A stretch of 64,000 bases of DNA from Teichococcus wenyumeiae (GTDB taxonomy: Bacteria; Pseudomonadota; Alphaproteobacteria; Acetobacterales; Acetobacteraceae). A program made the position numbers and the translations under genes. The notes under the pieces are model-generated. The model had not been told where the DNA came from. It worked only from the letters and a program-made list of their open reading frames with translations, and did not search any database. Location: the NCBI RefSeq assembly GCF_003696345.1, contig NZ_RFLX01000009.1, positions 1 to 64,000 on the forward strand. Direction: 5' to 3'. Below, piece after piece: positions 28,295 through 35,711 of the stretch. Every line of letters begins with the position of its first letter. The stretch's first letter is position 1.

Positions 28295-29191
28295 TCAGGC
28301 GAATTCGGTCGGGAAGCCCACCTTGGGCGTCGGCAATTCGATGCCGAACCACTTCTTGTAGGATGCGGCGAAATAGTCGAAATCGACGCCCATCATCGCT
28401 TCCTTGTAGACGGTGTTCACCCAGTTCAGCCACACCGGGTCGCCCGGCTTGACGGCGGAAGCATAGGAATTGGGCATCCAGCCATAGCCGGAGTCGATGA
28501 AGCGGCCCGGCGTCTGCTGCATCAGCCAGCGGGCGGCGGACTGGTCGGCCAGGTAGGCATCGACGCGGCGCGCATTCAGCGCCTGCAAGGTGGCATCGGG
28601 GCTTTCGAAGGCATCCACCTTGGCCTGTGGCAGCGCCTTGCGCACCCATTCCTCCAGGAAGACGTTCTGCATGCCGCCGATGGTGACGGTGTTGCCGGCC
28701 GACTTCAGCTCATCGAAGCTCTTGTACTTGCCGCCGCGTGCCAGCAGCAGCAGGGAAACGCCCTCGCGGTAATAGGGGATGGTGAATTCCACCTGCTGCG
28801 CGCGGCCGGCGGTCACCGTCATCCACTGCACCACGATATCGACCTTGTCCGTGATCAGGCTGGGGATGCGCGCATCCGAGCCCTGCAACACGAACTCCAC
28901 CTTGGTGGGATCATCGAAGAGGTTCTTGGCCAGCAGCCGCGCCAGATCGATATCCATGCCCTGAAGCTGGCCATTGGCATCCTCGAAATGCCAGGGCGGG
29001 TTGGTGGAGCCGGTGCCGACCAGCAGCCGCCCGCGCTCCTTGATCATTTGCAGGCGGCTTTTGCCCAGCGTCTGGGCAGTGGCGCCGGCCGGGGCCATCA
29101 GGCCCAGCCCGGCGCCGGCGGCGGCGCCCACGGCCGATAGCCCGAAGAAGCCGCGCCGGACCAGGCCGGCTTCATCCTTACGCTCGTCCAT
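28295..29191 (-). CDS. polar amino acid ABC transporter substrate-binding protein
   Basis: 298 residues with a twin-arginine-like leader (GLVRRGFFGLSAVGAAAGAG, cleavage near GATAQ) and a SBP_bac_3 domain: GRLLVGTGSTNPPWHFEDANG, GMDIDLARLLAKNLF and the VDIVVQWMTVTAGRAQQVEFT stretch (about 28778-28840). I chose ATG 29191 since AGGGGGC lies 5-11 bases upstream; a longer start at 29251 lacks signal character. It delivers an amino acid or similar cationic or neutral ligand to the two permeases downstream. The upstream gene in the same direction is a DadA-like oxidase, 70 bases away. Confidence 0.93.
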   Translation of the reverse strand: MDERKDEAGLVRRGFFGLSAVGAAAGAGLGLMAPAGATAQTLGKSRLQMIKERGRLLVGTGSTNPPWHFEDANGQLQGMDIDLARLLAKNLFDDPTKVEFVLQGSDARIPSLITDKVDIVVQWMTVTAGRAQQVEFTIPYYREGVSLLLLARGGKYKSFDELKSAGNTVTIGGMQNVFLEEWVRKALPQAKVDAFESPDATLQALNARRVDAYLADQSAARWLMQQTPGRFIDSGYGWMPNSYASAVKPGDPVWLNWVNTVYKEAMMGVDFDYFAASYKKWFGIELPTPKVGFPTEFA

Positions 29192-29261
29192 CGGGAGCCC
29201 CCTCTGTTTCGAACCCCAGGGAAGCTCAGCAAGATTCCGGCCAGACGTCACCAGGGAAAGA

Positions 29262-30506
29262 TCAGGCGGCCTGTTCCTCGTTCCGCCCCGTCATCGCCGC
29301 CGCCAGGCGGCGGCCGGAGCCCGCGGCCATGGTCCAGCCGGTATGGCCGTGGCCGGTATTGGTCCAGAGGCCGGGGATGCGCGTCGGCCCGGTGCGCGGC
29401 TGCGCATCCGGCACCATCGGCCGCAGCCCGGCCCAGGAGATCGCGCCCGGCATGGCCTCGCAGTTCGCCAGTTGCGGAAAGAGGCTCGCCACGCCGCGCG
29501 TCAGCATGCCGATGCGGCGGGGCGACGGCGTGGTGTCGTCATCCCCCACTTCCGCCAGCCCGACCATGCGGTAGCGATCCCCCAGCGGGGTCAGCGCGAA
29601 CTTGCGGGCATCGTCCAGGATGGCGTTGCGCGGCCCTTCCGGCCAGGCGCTGCGCGGCAGGGTCACGGAAACGCCCTTCACCGGGTAGATCGGCATGGCG
29701 ATGCCCAGCCGCTTCAGCAGCGGCACGCTGTGGCTGGCCATCGCCACCACCACGGCATCGGCCGGCAGCTCGGCGGCGCCGCCATCGGCCTCCACCCGCA
29801 CGGCGGCAACGCGGCCGCCCTTCAGCACCACATCCTGCACGGTGGTGTTCCAGTGGAAGCGCACGCCGCGCGCTTCCAGCCAGGCCGCCAGCGCCTGGGA
29901 GAACTTGTTGCAGTCGCCGATCTCGTCCTGCGGAAAGGTCAGGCCGCCGGCGATCTTTTCCGCCACCGGGCCCAGCGCGGGCTCCTGCGCCACGCATTGC
30001 TCGCGCGTCAGCACCTCGGTCTGCAGCCCGTGCGGGGCCAGGGCGAGGTGCGCCGCCGCCGCCACATCCAGGCTGCCCTGGTCCGCGAAGGTCTTGATGA
30101 CGCCGGTGGCGTAGTCGTACTGCACGCCGGTGGCGGCGCGGATCTCGGCCATCGCCGCCGCCGATTCCATGGCCAGCACCAGATTGGCCAGGCTGCCCTT
30201 CTCATAGGCCGCCGGGCGCGCCGCCATCAGGAAGCCCAGGCCCCAGCGCCACATCTTCGGCACGGCGGAAGGGCGCAGCAGCATCGGCGCATCCTCCTGC
30301 CCCAGCCATTTCAGCACCTTCAGCGGGATGCCCGGCGCCGCCCAGGGCTGCACGGAGGAGACATGGATCATCGCCCCGTTGCCCCAGCTCGTCTCCAGCC
30401 CGGCGCCTTCACGGCGTTCCACCACCTCCACCTGATGGCCCGCCTGGTGCAGCCAATAGGCACTGGCGACGCCGATGACGCCGGCGCCGAGGATGGTGAT
30501 ACGCAT
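29262..30506 (-). CDS. D-amino acid dehydrogenase family FAD oxidoreductase (DadA-like)
   Basis: 414 residues. The N-terminal FAD motif MRITILGAGVIGVASAYWLH is followed by VVERREGAGLETSWGNGA and PWAAPG, close to DadA, and the C-terminal WAGLRPMVPDAQPRTGPT and TGHGHTGWTMAAGSG complete the FAD site. Members oxidise D-amino acids or related N-substituted amino acids to imino or keto acids at the membrane. It heads the operon for the polar amino acid ABC transporter and is divergent from a second FAD oxidase gene with 88 bases between starts, so a shared control region is likely. The exact substrate is unknown. Confidence 0.9.
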   Translation of the reverse strand: MRITILGAGVIGVASAYWLHQAGHQVEVVERREGAGLETSWGNGAMIHVSSVQPWAAPGIPLKVLKWLGQEDAPMLLRPSAVPKMWRWGLGFLMAARPAAYEKGSLANLVLAMESAAAMAEIRAATGVQYDYATGVIKTFADQGSLDVAAAAHLALAPHGLQTEVLTREQCVAQEPALGPVAEKIAGGLTFPQDEIGDCNKFSQALAAWLEARGVRFHWNTTVQDVVLKGGRVAAVRVEADGGAAELPADAVVVAMASHSVPLLKRLGIAMPIYPVKGVSVTLPRSAWPEGPRNAILDDARKFALTPLGDRYRMVGLAEVGDDDTTPSPRRIGMLTRGVASLFPQLANCEAMPGAISWAGLRPMVPDAQPRTGPTRIPGLWTNTGHGHTGWTMAAGSGRRLAAAMTGRNEEQAA

Positions 30507-30594
30507 ATCCGGAAGCCCTCGAGAGAAAGCCGGATGGCAGCGCGGCAGCGCCCGGATTGCAAGCCCCGCCCGCGTCGTTCTATCGAGGGAAGCC

Positions 30595-31737
30595 ATGCAG
30601 ACCTCATCCCCCAGTGCCCGCACCGCCTTCGACGCCATCGTGATCGGCGGCGGGCTGGTCGGCGCCGCCATCGGCTATGGCTTGCAGCGCCAGGGCCTGG
30701 ACACGCTGCTGCTGGACGAGGGCGACATCGCCCACCGCGCCAGCCGCGGCAATTTCGGGCTGATCTGGGTGCAGTCCAAGGGCCTGGGCGCGCCGCATTA
30801 CCAGCGCTGGACGCGCGGTTCGGCCAGCGAATGGCCGGCGCTGGCGGAGGATCTGCAGGCCCGCACCGGCATCGATACCCGCCGCCAGCAGCCCGGCGGC
30901 GTCACCTTCTGCCTGGGTGAGGAGGAATTCGAGCGCCGGTCCGAATACATGGCGCAGATGCAGGCCGAGGCCGGCAATTTCGGCTTCGAGTACCGCATGA
31001 TCCGCGCCGCCGAGGCGCGCGACATGCTGCCGGGCATCGGGCCGGAGGTCACCGGCATCTCCTGGACGCCCTATGATGGCCATGCCAGCCCGCTGCACCT
31101 GCTGCGGGCGCTGCACGAGGGCTTCACCGGGCTGGGCGGCAGCTACCTGCCCAATGCCGGCGTGGCGGACAGCACCGCCGCGCCGAACGATTTTTCCGTC
31201 CATGCCGCCGGCCGCCGCTTCACCGCGCCGCGCGTGGTGCTGGCGGCGGGGCTGGGCAACGCGGCGCTGGCGCCGCGCTTCGGCCTTTCCTCGCCGGTGG
31301 TGCCGGAACGCGGGCAGATCCTGGTGACGGAACGCGCCCAAACCCTCCTGCCCATGCCCACCGTCAGCCTGCGCCAGACCGCCGAGGGCAGCCTGATGAT
31401 CGGCGACAGCAAGGAGAACGCGGGCTTAGACACCGTGACCCAGTCGCCCGAGATCATGCGCAGCATGGCCCGCCGCGCCGTGCGCTGCTTTCCCTGGATC
31501 GCCGATCTCAACGTCGTCCGCGCCTGGTCGGCGCTGCGCGTCATGGCGCCGGACGGGCTGCCGATCTACGACCAGTCCGAGCAGTTCCCCGGCGCCTTCA
31601 CCGCCAATTGCCATTCCGGCGTCACGCTGGCCGGCACCCATGCCAACCGCCTGGCGCCGATGATCGCCGCCGGCGCCCTGGACCCCGAACTCTCCCTTTT
31701 CAGCGCGAGGCGCTTCGATGTTCCTGCCACGGCCTGA
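30595..31737 (+). CDS. FAD-dependent oxidoreductase, HcnC / opine oxidase subunit B type
   Basis: 380 residues of the DAO fold: FDAIVIGGGLVGAAIGYGLQ (FAD), HRASRGNFGLIWVQSKGLG, and C-terminal ALRVMAPDGLPIYDQ with HSGVTLAGTHA. In three-gene systems such as HcnABC, octopine/nopaline oxidase and D-hydroxyproline dehydrogenase this is the substrate-oxidising subunit. ATG 30595 has gaggga 7 bases upstream. The next gene (2Fe-2S protein) starts 20 bases before this stop and the third starts 4 bases before the second's stop, so the three are tightly coupled. Neighbouring amino acid transporter genes point to an imported amino or imino acid as substrate (inference). Confidence 0.88.
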   Translation: MQTSSPSARTAFDAIVIGGGLVGAAIGYGLQRQGLDTLLLDEGDIAHRASRGNFGLIWVQSKGLGAPHYQRWTRGSASEWPALAEDLQARTGIDTRRQQPGGVTFCLGEEEFERRSEYMAQMQAEAGNFGFEYRMIRAAEARDMLPGIGPEVTGISWTPYDGHASPLHLLRALHEGFTGLGGSYLPNAGVADSTAAPNDFSVHAAGRRFTAPRVVLAAGLGNAALAPRFGLSSPVVPERGQILVTERAQTLLPMPTVSLRQTAEGSLMIGDSKENAGLDTVTQSPEIMRSMARRAVRCFPWIADLNVVRAWSALRVMAPDGLPIYDQSEQFPGAFTANCHSGVTLAGTHANRLAPMIAAGALDPELSLFSARRFDVPATA

Positions 31738-32020
31738 GCCGCGCCCCGCCACGGTGGAAGTCTTTGTGGGCGATGCGCCCGTGCGGGTGCCGGAAGGCGC
31801 CACCGCCGCCGCCGCCGTGCTGCTGGCCGGGATCCCCGCCATCCGGGAAACGCCGGTGACCGGTGCGCCCCGCCTGCCCTATTGCATGATGGGCATCTGC
31901 TTCGACTGCCTGGCCGAGATCGACGGCGTGCCCAACCGGCAGGCCTGCATGGTGGAAGTGAAGCCGGGCATGCGCATCGCGCCCCAGCATGGCGCCCGCG
32001 TGGCGAAGGTGGAAGCATGA
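31718..32020 (+). CDS. small 2Fe-2S protein, HcnA / opine oxidase gamma type
   Basis: 100 residues with a plant-type [2Fe-2S] pattern: PYCMMGICFDCLAEIDG followed eleven residues later by QACMVEV, giving C-x4-C-x2-C-x11-C. Such small subunits shuttle electrons between the two flavoprotein subunits of three-component amino acid dehydrogenases. It overlaps the upstream oxidase gene by 20 bases and the downstream flavoprotein by 4 bases. No signal peptide, so it acts in the cytosol or on the inner face of the membrane. Confidence 0.9.
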   Translation: MFLPRPEPRPATVEVFVGDAPVRVPEGATAAAAVLLAGIPAIRETPVTGAPRLPYCMMGICFDCLAEIDGVPNRQACMVEVKPGMRIAPQHGARVAKVEA

Positions 32021-33396
32021 CGACCGACCTCGCCATCATCGGCGCCGGCCCCGCCGGGCTTTCGGCCGCCATCGAGGCCGCCGCGCTGGGCCTTTCCGTC
32101 ACCGTGATCGACGAGCAGCCGGCGCCCGGCGGCCAGATCTTCCGCGGTGTGGAGCGCGCCGCCACCGACCCCGCCCTGGCCGGCGAATACGGCACGGAGG
32201 GCGCGAATCTGGTGCGCCGCTTCCGGGGCGCCATCCGCTATCCCGGCGGCATCGACTACCGCCCCTCCACCACGCTCTGGCACCTGGATACCGAGGCCGG
32301 GCTGCTCTCCCTGCGTGGCGAGGGCGGCAGCACCACCCTGGCCGCCCGCCGCGTGCTGCTGGCGACCGGCGCGCAGGAACGGCCGGTGCCGGTCCCCGGC
32401 TGGACCCTGCCCAATGTCATGACCGCCGGCGCGGCGCAGATCCTGCTGAAGCAGGCGGGCGCCGTGCCGCGCGGCCGCACCGTGCTGGCCGGCCAGGGGC
32501 CGCTGCTCTGGCTTCTGGCGGGGCAGCTGGCCCGCGCCGGCGCCGCGCCTTCCCTGCTGCTGGAAACCACGCCGCGCGGCGCGCTGCGGGCGGCGCTGCC
32601 GGCGGGCGGCTTCTGGCGCGGCCGCGCCATGCTGGCCAAGGGCGCCGGGCTGATGCTGGCCGCCCGCCGTGCCGGCATGAAGGTCGTCTCCCATGTCACC
32701 GGCCTGCGGGCTGAAGGCGACGGCATCCTGCGCCGCGTGGTGTGGGACGGCGGCAGCACCGAGGCCGAGACCCTGCTGCTGCATGAGGGCGTGATCCCTT
32801 CCACCCATGTCTCCCGCGCGCTGGGCCTGCCGCATGTCTGGGACGAGCCGCAGCGCTGCTGGCGGCCGGAGGTGGATGCCTGGGGCGCCACGCCGCACCC
32901 GCTGCTGGCGGTGGCCGGGGACGGCGCCGGCATCGGCGGCTGGCAGGCGGCGGTGGCCGCTGGCGCCCTGGCGGCACTGGATGCGGCGCGCCGGCTGGGC
33001 CGGCTGGCGGAACACGGGCGGGACAGCCGCGCCGTGCCGCACCGTGCCACCCTGGGCCGCGTGCTGGCGCTGCGGCCTTTCCTGGACAGGCTCTATGCCC
33101 CCGGCCCCGCCGTGCTGGCGCCGCTGGAGGACGCCACGGTGGTCTGCCGTTGCGAGGAAATCACCGCCGGCCAGGTGCGCGCGGCAGCGAAGCTGGGCGC
33201 CACCGGGCCGAATCAGGCCAAGGCCTATCTCCGCACCGGCATGGGCCCCTGCCAGGGGCGGATGTGCGGCACCACCGTCGCGGCCCTGCTGGCCGAGGCG
33301 CAGGGCCTTCCCATCCCGGAGGCAGGCGCGCTGCGCCCCCGCGCGCCCTTCAAGCCCATCACGGTGGGGGAACTCGCCGACCTGCCCGGCGGTTAG
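32017..33396 (+). CDS. FAD/NAD(P)-binding oxidoreductase with BFD-like cysteines, HcnB / opine oxidase subunit A type
   Basis: 459 residues. N-terminal FAD motif LAIIGAGPAGLSAAIEAA, then DEQPAPGGQIFRG; a second dinucleotide fold near ATGAQERPVPVPGW. The C-terminus has a BFD-like [2Fe-2S] site: VCRCEEITAGQV and MGPCQGRMCG (four Cys). This is the electron-transfer subunit of HcnABC-like and D-hydroxyproline dehydrogenase-like systems, passing electrons to quinone. The start overlaps the 2Fe-2S gene stop (ATGA). Hydrogen cyanide synthase itself is one narrow branch of this superfamily, so I do not call it hcnB. Confidence 0.9.
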   Translation: MTTDLAIIGAGPAGLSAAIEAAALGLSVTVIDEQPAPGGQIFRGVERAATDPALAGEYGTEGANLVRRFRGAIRYPGGIDYRPSTTLWHLDTEAGLLSLRGEGGSTTLAARRVLLATGAQERPVPVPGWTLPNVMTAGAAQILLKQAGAVPRGRTVLAGQGPLLWLLAGQLARAGAAPSLLLETTPRGALRAALPAGGFWRGRAMLAKGAGLMLAARRAGMKVVSHVTGLRAEGDGILRRVVWDGGSTEAETLLLHEGVIPSTHVSRALGLPHVWDEPQRCWRPEVDAWGATPHPLLAVAGDGAGIGGWQAAVAAGALAALDAARRLGRLAEHGRDSRAVPHRATLGRVLALRPFLDRLYAPGPAVLAPLEDATVVCRCEEITAGQVRAAAKLGATGPNQAKAYLRTGMGPCQGRMCGTTVAALLAEAQGLPIPEAGALRPRAPFKPITVGELADLPGG

Positions 33397-33474
33397 GCCA
33401 GATCAGCGTATTGGCGGCTTGCTTCGCGCGGCGGGCCGGTCCATCTCTCGGCCCGCGCGAAAGGAACTTTGGCC

Positions 33475-33807
33475 GTGACTTACGTCGTCACCGAGAACTG
33501 CATCCGCTGCAAGTACATGGACTGCGTGGAAGTCTGCCCCGTGGACTGCTTCTACGTGGGCGAGAACTTCCTGGTCATCCATCCGGACGAATGCATCGAT
33601 TGCGGCGTCTGTGAGCCGGAATGCCCGGCCGAGGCCATCGTGCCGGACAGCGACGACAAGGCGACCGCCTGGGCCGAGATCAACCGCACCTATTCCCAGC
33701 AATGGCCCAACATCACCCGCAAGGGCGAGGCCCCGGCCGATGCCGAGGAATGGAACGGCAAGCCTGACAAGGCGAAGCTGTTGAGCCCCGAGCCTGGTAA
33801 GCCCTGA
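33475..33807 (+). CDS. fdxA: ferredoxin FdxA, 3Fe-4S/4Fe-4S type
   Basis: 110 residues beginning [19 protein letters not shown], the typical FdxA start. The Cys pattern (C9, C12, C17, C21, C25, C40, C43, C46, C50) gives one 3Fe-4S and one 4Fe-4S cluster. The GTG at 33475 is preferred over the in-frame TTG at 33469 since aaggaa lies 8 bases before it and the product then matches family length. It lies 78 bases after the three-gene oxidase and 182 bases before carD. It could serve general redox needs; fdxA next to carD is a familiar alphaproteobacterial neighbourhood. Confidence 0.95.
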   Translation: MTYVVTENCIRCKYMDCVEVCPVDCFYVGENFLVIHPDECIDCGVCEPECPAEAIVPDSDDKATAWAEINRTYSQQWPNITRKGEAPADAEEWNGKPDKAKLLSPEPGKP

Positions 33808-33989
33808 GACGCTGTTGCCCTGCGCGTGACGCGGGGTGAATTTTGTGATACCATTCTGGTCTTTCGGGGTGCAGGGACGGCTTCTGGCCGCCCTTCGCCC
33901 CTGTTCGCCATGGGATGGTGGCATCCGCGGCCCTTCAGCCGCGTTGAACCGCTGCGCACCCCATGTGCCCGCAGGAGACCTGAGAACGG

Positions 33990-34631
33990 ATGAAGCCACC
34001 GGCCGGCGCGAAATCCACCTCCCCGCAACCTGACACGCAGCGCCCCGGCATGGCCGAGGAGCAGGCCGCCGCACCCGCGGAAAGCTCCGTCCCCGCCGGC
34101 CCGTCCCGCCCGGCGCCGCCGCCCAAGCCGCTCGGCAACAAGGGCAGCGACTTCAAGGCGGGCGATTACGTGGTCTACCCGACCCATGGCGTCGGCCAGG
34201 TGCAGGGCATCGAGACCATGTCGGCCGCCGGCCATGACCTGAAGGTGATCGTCGTCACCTTCGAGGAAAACCGCATGACCCTGCGGGTTCCGCTGGGCAA
34301 GGCGGCTACCGCCGGCCTGCGGATGCTGGCCAACAAGGACATGATGGGCGAGGCGCTGGACACGCTGAAGGGCCGCGCGCGCATCAAGCGCACCATGTGG
34401 TCCCGCCGCGCGCAGGAATACGAGCAGAAGATCAACAGCGGCGACCCGGTGCAGATCGCCGAGGTGGTGCGCGACCTGCACCGCAATGCCGGCCAGCCCG
34501 ACCAGTCCTTCTCCGAGCGCCAGATCTACGAGCTGGCCATGGACCGGCTGGCGGCCGAGGTGGCGGCGCTGGACCGCACCGACAAGACGGCGGCCATGAA
34601 CAAGCTGCTGGACTACCTGAAGCAGGGCTGA
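33990..34631 (+). CDS. CarD family transcriptional regulator
   Basis: 213 residues: a Pro/Ala-rich N-terminal stretch (1-50), a Tudor-like CarD_TRCF RNA-polymerase-interacting domain (about 53-115; FKAGDYVVYPTHGVGQVQGIE, VPLGKAATAGLR) and a C-terminal helical part (about 118-210; WSRRAQEYEQKINSGDP, ERQIYELAMDRLAAEVA). CarD/CdnL proteins bind the RNA polymerase beta subunit and stabilise open complexes at rRNA and growth-related promoters. The N-terminal extension may be shorter in vivo if the Met at residue 21 is used. Followed by a strong terminator. Confidence 0.93.
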   Translation: MKPPAGAKSTSPQPDTQRPGMAEEQAAAPAESSVPAGPSRPAPPPKPLGNKGSDFKAGDYVVYPTHGVGQVQGIETMSAAGHDLKVIVVTFEENRMTLRVPLGKAATAGLRMLANKDMMGEALDTLKGRARIKRTMWSRRAQEYEQKINSGDPVQIAEVVRDLHRNAGQPDQSFSERQIYELAMDRLAAEVAALDRTDKTAAMNKLLDYLKQG

Positions 34632-34648
34632 ACAGAGCCCTGCCGGAA

Positions 34649-34682
34649 GGCCCGGGTGCCGCGAGGCGCCCGGGCCTTTTTT
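34649..34682 (+). terminator. rho-independent terminator of carD
   Basis: A 12-bp stem (ggcccgggtgcc / ggcgcccgggcc, one G-T pair) with a gcga loop is followed by six T residues, 17 bases after the carD stop. Confidence 0.93.
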
Positions 34683-34696
34683 GTGCCTGCCATAAT

Positions 34697-34727
34697 AAAA
34701 AAAGCCCCGGGGATCGCTCCCCGGGGC
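34697..34727 (-). terminator. rho-independent terminator of the Bax-inhibitor gene
   Basis: On the minus strand a 10-bp stem (gccccgggga / tccccggggc at 34704-34713 and 34718-34727) runs into seven T residues (complement of the A run at 34697-34703). It begins 22 bases past the stop codon at 34750 and stands back to back with the carD terminator. Confidence 0.93.
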
Positions 34728-34749
34728 CTTCGCCGTCAGCCTGGCAGGA

Positions 34750-35532
34750 TCAGTCCTGCTGGCGGACGCCCATGAACTGCAGCAGCAGCTGGAACAGGTT
34801 GATGAAGTTCAGGTAGAGGCCCAGCGCGTCGAAGACGCTGCGCTTGGCGGCGAGCTCGGTGCCCTCGGCATAGGCGTACTCGATGTAGTCCGCCTTGATG
34901 CGCTGGGTGTCGTAGGCGGTCAGGCCCACGAAGACCACGACGCCGATGACGCTGATGGCGAACTGCAGCGCGCTGGAGCCCACGAACATGTTCACCACGC
35001 CGGCGATGATGATGCCGATCAGGCCCATCATCATGAAGCTGCCCATGCGGGTCAGGTCGGCCTTCGTGGTGTAGCCGTAGAGGCTGACGGCGGCGAACAT
35101 GCCGGCCGTGATCACGAAGGTGCTGGCGATCGAGGTGCCGACATAGATCGCGAAGATATTCGCCATGCTGGCGCCCATCGTGGCGCAGAAGGCCCAGAAC
35201 AGCGCCTGCACCGAGCTTTTGCTCATGCGGTTGACGCCGAACGAGAGCACCAGGACGAAGGCAAGCGGCGCGAACATGGCCGCGAAGCCCAGAATGGTCG
35301 GCTGCGTCGCCAGGCCGCGCGGGGTGCGCACGACGGTGTAGAACAGCTCGGCCGCGGCGGTATTCGCGATGACATAGGAGACGATCGCGGTCAGCAGCAG
35401 GCCGGAAGCCATCCAGTTATAGACGCGCAGCATGTAGGCCCGCAGGCCAGCGTCCAGGGCGGCGGCGTCGGTGGTCGCGGCGCGGCCCCATCCAGGCGCG
35501 CCCGTGGTGCGATAATCGTGACCAAAGGCCAT
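34750..35532 (-). CDS. Bax inhibitor-1/YccA family membrane protein
   Basis: 260 residues with seven predicted membrane segments. The family pattern is clear: YNWMASGLLLTAIVSYVI early and GLTAYDTQRIKADY late, which carries the conserved acidic residues of the pH-sensitive calcium leak. ATG 35532 has GGAGGAG about 10 bases upstream; the in-frame ATG at 35574 is less well placed. Bacterial members (YccA, YbhL) act as membrane channels or FtsH modulators; which applies here is unknown. Monocistronic, with a likely promoter at 35580-35609. Confidence 0.93.
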   Translation of the reverse strand: MAFGHDYRTTGAPGWGRAATTDAAALDAGLRAYMLRVYNWMASGLLLTAIVSYVIANTAAAELFYTVVRTPRGLATQPTILGFAAMFAPLAFVLVLSFGVNRMSKSSVQALFWAFCATMGASMANIFAIYVGTSIASTFVITAGMFAAVSLYGYTTKADLTRMGSFMMMGLIGIIIAGVVNMFVGSSALQFAISVIGVVVFVGLTAYDTQRIKADYIEYAYAEGTELAAKRSVFDALGLYLNFINLFQLLLQFMGVRQQD

Positions 35533-35579
35533 GGTGGCGAGAACTCCTCCGAACGCGGGATGATCCCGCATCATGATCA

Positions 35580-35609
35580 GGTATATGGACTATCGGTAAT
35601 GTTGTTCAA
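35580..35609 (-). promoter_or_regulatory. possible sigma-70 promoter for the Bax-inhibitor gene
   Basis: On the minus strand TTGAAC (35604-35609) and TATACC (35580-35585) stand 18 bases apart in an A/T-rich patch, about 48 bases before the ATG at 35532. A short palindrome gcggga-tga-tcccgc (35555-35569) lies in the predicted leader. Box matches are partial. Confidence 0.35.
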
Positions 35610-35711
35610 TCGGATTCGGTCGTCCATACGCTTCTTTCAGTGCCGTCATACTCCGGCAACCCTGGCAAGGGCGGGCACCTTCATCTTTCAGGCATAACAC
35701 GGGCCACCGCG

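Noticed and set aside
30595-33396. Naming the three-gene oxidase hcnCAB (hydrogen cyanide synthase)
   Set aside because: HCN synthase is one small branch of this superfamily; the transporter context fits amino or imino acid catabolism better, and sequence alone does not show glycine specificity.
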